Assembly: GCA_027083015.1 (NCBI GenBank) | Contig: JALWQS010000001.1 | Location: forward strand, 1 to 9,805 | Origin: Candidatus Woesearchaeota archaeon | Lineage (GTDB): Archaea > Nanobdellota > Nanobdellia > Woesearchaeales > UBA11576 | Reading direction: 5' to 3' | DNA: 9,805 bases | In this document: positions 5,121-9,805 of the stretch, piece by piece | Position numbering within the stretch: the stretch's first letter is position 1 | Layout of the letters: each line of letters opens with the position of its first letter | Program-made: the position numbers and the translations under genes | The notes under the pieces: generated by a model | What the model saw: the letters and a program-made list of their open reading frames with translations, nothing else | Database searches by the model: none | Told to the model about the DNA's origin: nothing

Positions 5121-7601
5121 TCATCTTCTGAACCAAGTCTGCTTGATCCTTCTGATAATTATATCCAAAACAAAAAATGAAAGCGCCAAAGCGATAAAAA
5201 AATCCCTGAACGAAGTCCTTTCAGTAACAAGCCGTTTGGATGCACTCTTGACATAATCTACGATCTCATCAACCTGGTCCGGAGAAAACACCTTCCCCTT
5301 GGTGGAGGAAACAAGAGATTCCAGTTCCGGATTCATACCAAGATACTGATACTCCCAATCATAATTGACACCGAAAATAGTCCCTAAAAGACCCTTAAAC
5401 CCAACCTTATCGCTGACATAAAAAGCCTTATAGGTATTCTTCTCAACCTTATGGAAATCAAGACCTTTAATCTTAGGGAACAGTTTGCTGCGGACGACAA
5501 TCTCAGAAGTCTTATTGACGCGAGCATTAGTCACATCAACAAAAAACTCATTCTTACGCTCAGGATCAGCAATCACCCAATTAGTTATACGAGTGAGAAG
5601 CCGGGAATTCTTCCTGTCAAGAAGCTCGCCAAGATTATTTCCCGAAGAGAAAGCAGTCAAGGTAGCTACGCGACCGATACCATGATGCCAGACAACAACA
5701 GCAGGCTCACCAGAATCCGTAGTGATAAGCTCTTCAGCATTCACCTTAGGAACAACCTGGTTGTAACCATAAAGAACCGCATCAAGATCAAGATCCTCAG
5801 TGATGAAATGATTAGGATTAAGGATGAAAAGACTGTAAGCAGTACCAACATCCTTCTTTTCAGGCTCACCAAAAAGGATCTTCAGACGATTAGCGTCAGT
5901 AGCTTTCAGATAAAAACCAGAACCATAAGAAGCGACCTTAGAAAGATAATCCTCATTAGCATTGCGGCCAGTACCAAGAACATAAAGCTTGATACCATAA
6001 GCGTTCATAGCTTTGGCGATATTCTCAGTCTCAGCCAGATCAACAGGGTCAAGAGTAACACCATCAGTGATCCAGATGACATTCTTAGAACCAGTAGCTC
6101 CACGAAGAAGCTCAAAAGCACCCCTAAGACCCACATTCAAAGTAGTAGGTCCGTAATCCTTAAGACGAGAAACCTTATCCATAACCTGACCTTTAGAGAC
6201 AAACAACGGCTGAAGGGGAGCAACAAGATAAGCCTGATCATTAAAAGCGACAACACCCACGCGGTTACCCTCATTGATCTCCTGGATCACGGAAAGAGCA
6301 AGAGCCTTCTCAACATCAATAGATTTGTCAGTATGTCCGTAAGGGTAACCGGTACTTCCGGAAATGTCCACGACAATGACAATATTAGCGTTGCCTCTTT
6401 TCTTCTCACCAGTACCTACCATGACAGGAAGGATAGACTCAAGCGAACTGCCCTTATAATTACCGTTCTCAAAAGAGTTATAACCGCCTACGACAAACAA
6501 ACCATTCCCTTCAATGACATATTCTATAAGACCATCAACATCCTTCAGCTTGCTGATCGGAAGATCATCAATAACAACAGCGTAATAATCTTCCAGATCT
6601 TCCTTGTCCTTAGGAAGAGGATCGGTCACAGTAACATCATAAAGCTCATCCAAGACCTCTTTAAGAGCAGAATCGCTCTCAGTGACAAAAAGGATCTTGG
6701 GCTTAGGGATAACATGGGTAGTCATATAGAAGACATTATTCTGAGGAAAATAATCAGGACTGCCCTTAGGCAGAGAGATGCGGGCAACAATACGATGATA
6801 CCCGTCGGAAAAATTATACTTGAAAGGAACAATATCCTGATCGGTCACGTCGTCAAAGACGACCTTATTATCCACGCCAATAGTCAGACGCACAGCCTTG
6901 AGGGGAGAAGAATCATCAATTAAAGTCCTGTGGATCTTGACACGAAAAGTATTCTCAACGTCAGCTATAGTCTTTGTAGGACCTGATATGGTGACACCAA
7001 CATCCTCTTTAATCTGGTCAAGAGAAACAGCACTGACAGAACTATTAAGCGTAGCAGCGAACAGAAGGACATCAAGAAGATTAGTGCCCATAGTGTTGCG
7101 GCCATCAGTGACCAAAAGGACATTACGGTCCTTAGCAAGATTATCAAGGATGCCATCACCGATCCTGGACTCTAAAGGAGAAGCAATGTAGTGGGTCTTT
7201 ACAGGGATGCGCTTCTCAAGCTCAGACTCAAGAGTGGGAAGGAAAGAAGTATCAAACAATTGCATAGACGATGAATTATCTATCAAAAGATGAAGAGTCA
7301 GGTCACCAGGAACCTCTTTCTTGACCTCGCCGAAAGGATCAGCAAGAGCGACGACCAACAAAGAAAAGATGATCAGCTTCATAAAAAAAGAAAAGACTTT
7401 CATGAGACGCCTGGAGCGACGCCAGGCAGGATCAGCAAGACGTTTCCTGTCAATCTTGACAAAATCCTTAATTATGATTATGAGAAGCACAATAGCAATA
7501 GGGATGATAAGCCAGAGAAGTTCAGGCCTCTGAAACCTGAAGGTACCTTTATAGACAGAATTCACAATATCCAGAGTGGACTGCGTTATCATACTAAACA
7601 T
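5121..7601 (-). CDS. Membrane protein with two vWA domains around a glutamine-amidotransferase-like region
   Basis: The protein has 826 aa. Membrane segments lie at about 29-48, 67-87 and 799-816. The loop between the first two is strongly basic (KIDRKRLADPAWRRSRR, 49-65), so the large middle should be outside the cell and the C-terminal RRIKQTWFRR inside. The first vWA domain has metal-site residues D108, S110 and S112 (DNSSS) and a VTDG strand at 164-167. Residues about 300-395 (KILFVTESDS through GLFVVGGYNSF) look like the class I glutamine-amidotransferase-like fold found in large BatA-like proteins, with no visible catalytic Cys. The second vWA domain has D412, S414 and S416 (DISGS), a threonine at 486/487 and ITDG at 511-514. 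WHHGIGRVATLTAF (638-651) resembles the C-terminal part of such proteins. The ATG at 7601 overlaps the upstream TGA (TGATG) and follows GGGGTGA (7614-7608) by 6 nt, so the two genes are translationally coupled. Ligands are unknown. Confidence 0.93.
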   Translation of the reverse strand: MFSMITQSTLDIVNSVYKGTFRFQRPELLWLIIPIAIVLLIIIIKDFVKIDRKRLADPAWRRSRRLMKVFSFFMKLIIFSLLVVALADPFGEVKKEVPGDLTLHLLIDNSSSMQLFDTSFLPTLESELEKRIPVKTHYIASPLESRIGDGILDNLAKDRNVLLVTDGRNTMGTNLLDVLLFAATLNSSVSAVSLDQIKEDVGVTISGPTKTIADVENTFRVKIHRTLIDDSSPLKAVRLTIGVDNKVVFDDVTDQDIVPFKYNFSDGYHRIVARISLPKGSPDYFPQNNVFYMTTHVIPKPKILFVTESDSALKEVLDELYDVTVTDPLPKDKEDLEDYYAVVIDDLPISKLKDVDGLIEYVIEGNGLFVVGGYNSFENGNYKGSSLESILPVMVGTGEKKRGNANIVIVVDISGSTGYPYGHTDKSIDVEKALALSVIQEINEGNRVGVVAFNDQAYLVAPLQPLFVSKGQVMDKVSRLKDYGPTTLNVGLRGAFELLRGATGSKNVIWITDGVTLDPVDLAETENIAKAMNAYGIKLYVLGTGRNANEDYLSKVASYGSGFYLKATDANRLKILFGEPEKKDVGTAYSLFILNPNHFITEDLDLDAVLYGYNQVVPKVNAEELITTDSGEPAVVVWHHGIGRVATLTAFSSGNNLGELLDRKNSRLLTRITNWVIADPERKNEFFVDVTNARVNKTSEIVVRSKLFPKIKGLDFHKVEKNTYKAFYVSDKVGFKGLLGTIFGVNYDWEYQYLGMNPELESLVSSTKGKVFSPDQVDEIVDYVKSASKRLVTERTSFRDFFIALALSFFVLDIIIRRIKQTWFRR

Positions 7602-9484
7602 CAGATGTCACCCCTAAATTTGATCCATAACAATTCCAGCAAGACAAGAACAAACAATCCGATAAGGAACCTCCTGCTCAGGTCAAAAGGAGTCTTCTCC
7701 TCAGTGAGCAAAGACTCATCAAACACGCCTTTCATCTCATCTTCACCACCATTAATAGCAGATTCGCGTTCATTAAGAAGATTAGCCACGAAGTTTCTCT
7801 CCTCAGAACGGTAGATGCCCTGATGATCAAGGATAACCTTCTCCTCATTGACTTTTCCATCAGGAGTCACAACAGTCTGACGCTTAAGAAGATGAGCAAC
7901 AGCACCAGTCTTATAATTAAGTTCAGAAACATCCTGTTTCTTAAGAGCCATATCAAAGATACGCTTCCAGAAGATAGGATAGTATATATCAGTCTTAAAA
8001 TCAGAATAATCAGGCATCATACCAACATAGACAACTAAACCCTTACCATAATTCCTCATCGCGACCATAGTAACATTATTACCTACAACAGCCAGACTCA
8101 TAGCATCTTTCTTAGGCTTCATGTTAAGATACTTATCAACATGGCCAAAATTGATATCCTCAGTGAGGGAAGTTATCTGAGAAGTCAGGACATAAGCAGA
8201 CTTGCTCATCACCACAGGCTCGGAATTGCTCTTGCGCTCAACAGGAAGAAGGCCGAGAAAATCAACCTGCAAGAGACTGGGCTGAGCCACTACGATAAGA
8301 GCCGCGCCGTCTTCAACCTTCTTACGGATATTCTTCATCGTCCCTGGGAGAATAAGGTCAGGTCGGATCTGGTCTATTATGATAATCTTATGCTCAACTT
8401 CAGGAACCTTAGGAGGAGACCCTTTAGTCACCTTGACCAGAGGGATAACGGAAAGAGCAGTCTCAAGAAACTTATCACGATCATTACTAATAAGAAGAAG
8501 AGGAATATCCTCTTTGGAAGGAGCAGAGATATAAACATCATTATCAAGAAGAAGATCATCATGACCTTGTTTAGGGATTATGGAAAACTTAGAGAGCATG
8601 CCCGGAGTAGGAAAGTTAATCACTTCTCCACCACCCGCCTCCAGATCAAGACTCTTCTTGCTAAGATTAGCACCTTCAAGCTTCAATCCTACAGTCTCAG
8701 GCTCATCATTGAAGTTCCTGATCTGAACAGAAGTACGATCCTCATTAACATCAAGGTCAATAATGCCGATGTTAGAAGCTTTAGGGGTTGAAGAGTTGAT
8801 GATAGGAAAGAAATCAATATACATACCTTTAGACTTAAGGATGTTCTTAGCAGCATTAAAATCCTTATGGGAAGAAGTCTCGATAAAATCAGAGATCACA
8901 ACAACATGATCCTTGGGTCTGGCATAATTACCCGCAAAGATGATCGCATCAAAGATATCGGTAGGAGTATCCTTAGGCTTGAGCTTATCAAGGATAGCAG
9001 AAGCTTTCTCCTTAGAAGCATCATCAACGACGAGTTCGGGGATAGCTCCGATAGTAACAATAGCATTCTTAGAAGCAAGATTTTCCTTAGCAATATCAAT
9101 AGCTTTCTGAAGGCGCGTCTGGCCAGCAAGAGATGTCTGCATAGAAGCAGAAACATCAATGACAATGACAGCTTTCTTGACAAAAACATTCTCATCAACA
9201 ATGATGTAAGGAGCGGAAAGAGCAACAGCAAAAGCCAGTATGATAAATATCTGAAACAAGAAAAGCGGATCCCTTACCAATCTTCTCAAAAAAGAAGACT
9301 TGTTCCATCTGGAACGCTCTTTCATAAGAAACATCAAAGCAGGAATAGTCTTTTTCTTAGGACGGGGCTTGATAAGATAGACAAGAATAACAGGAACCAG
9401 AAACCACAATGCATTAAGGCCGTGCAGGTTAAGCAAGTACTGGCCCAGTACCTCTTTTACGGGGGTCAAAAACTCTAAAGGCAT
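7601..9484 (-). CDS. BatA-like membrane protein with one vWA domain
   Basis: The 627-aa protein begins like the BatA (aerotolerance regulator) N-terminal domain: a membrane segment at about 24-38, a basic loop (KPRPKKKTIPALMFLMKERS, 39-58), and a second segment at about 73-91. The vWA domain follows with an intact metal-site motif DVSAS (D110, S112, S114), TPT at 173-175 and VVISDF (195-200), which has SDF where classical vWA domains have DG. Residues about 236-310 look like a beta-sandwich. Residues 326-420 look like a degenerate amidotransferase-like fold. NYGKGLVVYVG (478-488) and YYPIFWKRIFD (501-511) are typical of large BatA-like proteins. A last membrane segment at about 604-620 anchors the C-terminus. 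Positive-inside places the vWA domain outside. It is the first gene of the block and appears to start without a leader. It is a paralogue in layout of the 826-aa protein but lacks a second vWA domain. The name BatA refers to domain only; no aerotolerance role is claimed. Confidence 0.93.
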   Translation of the reverse strand: MPLEFLTPVKEVLGQYLLNLHGLNALWFLVPVILVYLIKPRPKKKTIPALMFLMKERSRWNKSSFLRRLVRDPLFLFQIFIILAFAVALSAPYIIVDENVFVKKAVIVIDVSASMQTSLAGQTRLQKAIDIAKENLASKNAIVTIGAIPELVVDDASKEKASAILDKLKPKDTPTDIFDAIIFAGNYARPKDHVVVISDFIETSSHKDFNAAKNILKSKGMYIDFFPIINSSTPKASNIGIIDLDVNEDRTSVQIRNFNDEPETVGLKLEGANLSKKSLDLEAGGGEVINFPTPGMLSKFSIIPKQGHDDLLLDNDVYISAPSKEDIPLLLISNDRDKFLETALSVIPLVKVTKGSPPKVPEVEHKIIIIDQIRPDLILPGTMKNIRKKVEDGAALIVVAQPSLLQVDFLGLLPVERKSNSEPVVMSKSAYVLTSQITSLTEDINFGHVDKYLNMKPKKDAMSLAVVGNNVTMVAMRNYGKGLVVYVGMMPDYSDFKTDIYYPIFWKRIFDMALKKQDVSELNYKTGAVAHLLKRQTVVTPDGKVNEEKVILDHQGIYRSEERNFVANLLNERESAINGGEDEMKGVFDESLLTEEKTPFDLSRRFLIGLFVLVLLELLWIKFRGDI

Positions 9485-9503
9485 AAGAATATCTGAAATA
9501 AAG

Positions 9504-9521
9504 TGATATATAAAGGTTTAC
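9504..9521 (-). promoter_or_regulatory. Main BRE/TATA promoter of the six-gene block, leaderless
   Basis: The minus strand reads GTAAACCTTTATATATCA: a BRE-like GTAAAC joined to a TATA box CTTTATATA (9515-9507). The TATA centre is about 27 nt from the ATG at 9484, so transcription should start at or next to the start codon. No ribosome binding site is present before this ATG, as expected for a leaderless message. Confidence 0.75.
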
Positions 9522-9620
9522 TATAATAAGGTTGATATGAAACTCTATTTGGTTTAGCTTTTTTCAAATGCTGTTTTCAAGTCCGTCTTTCTTATTGAAA
9601 ATCTCGTTAGAGATTTGCAA

Positions 9621-9648
9621 GGAGTTTAATACTCCGTCCTTTAGGGCG
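9621..9648 (-). repeat. Double-hairpin module, copy 1
   Basis: On the minus strand the module reads CGCCCTAAAGGACG followed by GAGTATTAAACTCC. It is a hairpin with a TAAA loop joined to a hairpin with a GTATTAA-containing loop region. The same arrangement, with partly different stem bases, occurs at 9737-9767. Confidence 0.5.
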
Positions 9649-9651
9649 AAA

Positions 9652-9705
9652 TGCTCAAAAACACTATGTGTTTTTGGCACCCCAAAAATCAAAGATTTTT
9701 GAGGG
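9652..9705. repeat. Two abutting A-run/T-run hairpins
   Basis: The first stem pairs 9652-9664 with 9668-9679 (12 bp with T9655 bulged, loop TAT). The second starts at the very next base and pairs 9680-9690 with 9694-9705 (11 bp with A9702 bulged, loop AAA). Each stem holds an A5/T5 core, so each has a T-run on both strands and could act as a terminator or terminator-like end. Confidence 0.55.
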
Positions 9706-9715
9706 TTTTCAATCC

Positions 9716-9791
9716 CAAAAACTCGCCGTTAAGCGAGGGTCGTTAATACCCCTACTTTAGGTTGGGGATAGACCCGAGTGGCGAGTTTTTG
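9716..9791. other. 76-nt nested rod, candidate structured RNA or element end
   Basis: CAAAAACTCGCC (9716-9727) and GGCGAGTTTTTG (9780-9791) form a perfect 12-bp outer stem. Inside it GGGTC (9737-9741) pairs with GACCC (9771-9775). Inside that CCCC (9749-9752) pairs with GGGG (9764-9767), extended by AC (9754-9755) with GT (9761-9762). Two short alternative hairpins, CTCGC/GCGAG (9722-9726/9733-9737) and GGGT/ACCC (9737-9740/9748-9751), compete with this fold. The T-run after the outer stem makes it terminator-like on either strand. Either strand could be the transcript. Confidence 0.45.
9737..9767 (-). repeat. Double-hairpin module, copy 2
   Basis: On the minus strand the module reads CCCCAACCTAAAGTAGGGG, followed (sharing GGG) by GGGTATTAACGACCC. 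As in copy 1, a CCTAAAG loop region is followed by GTATTAA between G-rich and C-rich arms. The two hairpins share their middle arm (9749-9751), so only one can form at a time. Confidence 0.5.
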
Positions 9792-9805
9792 TTATTGATG
9801 CTCAC

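Larger units (their letters stand above)
9574..9791. repeat. Array of hairpins, IS200/IS605-like palindromic remnant or structured RNA region
   Basis: This stretch has no credible protein-coding frame and holds at least six hairpins in about 220 nt. They are 9574-9580/9595-9601 (7 bp), 9599-9605/9610-9616 (7 bp, loop GTTA), 9621-9625/9631-9635 (loop TTAAT), 9635-9639/9644-9648 (loop TTTA, one G-T pair), 9652-9664/9668-9679 (12 bp, one bulge), and 9680-9690/9694-9705 (11 bp, one bulge). The rod at 9716-9791 follows. Many loops contain TTAA, TTTA or GTTA, as in subterminal palindromes of IS200/IS605-type elements. No transposase or TnpB remnant is visible. It could instead be an RNA gene or a terminator cluster. 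The flanks 9541-9573 and 9792-9805 show nothing further. Confidence 0.45.

Noticed and set aside
5451..6923. A 490-codon open frame on the plus strand inside the double-vWA gene.
   Set aside because: It is in exact antisense codon register with the minus gene. It is open because that gene rarely uses TTA, CTA or TCA, and its translation shows no domain or membrane pattern. The minus frame carries clear vWA motifs.
1631..9484. Naming the block an aerotolerance (bat) operon.
   Set aside because: Only domains are shared with bacterial Bat proteins. BatB-E-type partners such as a TPR protein are not seen, and no oxygen-related function can be read from the sequence.
9721..9786. A tRNA-like shape: a 7-bp closing stem around 52 nt.
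   Set aside because: No T-arm or anticodon arm can be placed before the 3' strand, there is no T-loop consensus, and 66 nt is short for a tRNA.
9599..9791. CRISPR array, because of repeated short palindromes.
   Set aside because: The hairpins differ in sequence and spacing, no repeat of 24 nt or more recurs, and no cas gene is in the window.
9541..9805. Remnant of a transposase or TnpB gene near the hairpins.
   Set aside because: All frames I read through are broken by stops within a few dozen codons, and no IS200-type catalytic motif or TnpB zinc-finger motif is visible.

Overview
The window looks archaeal. It has BRE/TATA-type promoters, a promoter placed for a leaderless transcript, GGTG/GAGGT-type ribosome binding sites, an archaeal-style PhoU-like protein and oligo-T termination. 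The DNA is AT-rich and the proteins are rich in Lys, Asp and Ile. A DPANN-type archaeon (Woesearchaeota/Pacearchaeota-like) would fit, but that placement is an impression of style and not a demonstrated assignment.

Layout. Positions 1-790 (+) hold the C-terminal part of a PhoU-like protein whose N-terminus lies off the left edge. Positions 872-1615 (+) encode a circularly permuted GTPase of the YlqF/RbgA type behind its own TATA box. Its stop codon faces, 15 nt away, the end of a six-gene block on the minus strand that fills 1631-9484. In transcription order this block encodes a BatA-like membrane protein with one von Willebrand A (vWA) domain (627 aa), a membrane protein with two vWA domains around a glutamine-amidotransferase-like region (826 aa), a membrane-anchored cysteine-bearing coiled-coil protein (191 aa), a three-helix membrane protein with a long acidic C-terminal domain (259 aa), a MoxR-family AAA+ ATPase (319 aa) and a DUF58 protein (290 aa). 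The first two genes overlap by one base. A second promoter, nearly identical in its core to the first, lies between genes 2 and 3, so the block is probably two overlapping transcription units.

How the genes fit together. MoxR ATPases with DUF58 and vWA proteins form a widespread but poorly understood chaperone-like system (the Bat/MoxR loci of bacteria). Here the positive-inside rule places both large vWA proteins, the coiled coil and the C-terminal domain of the 259-aa protein outside the membrane, while MoxR and DUF58 are cytosolic. Four vWA-fold domains and one ATPase in a single locus suggest a membrane-spanning machine acting on the cell envelope. That is an inference.

The right end (9541-9805) has no credible gene but is packed with hairpins. 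They include a 76-nt nested rod closed by a 12-bp perfect stem, and a hairpin module that occurs twice. The region lacks the A-over-T skew of the rest of the window. It resembles the subterminal palindromes of IS200/IS605-type elements or a structured RNA, and it is the least explained sequence here.
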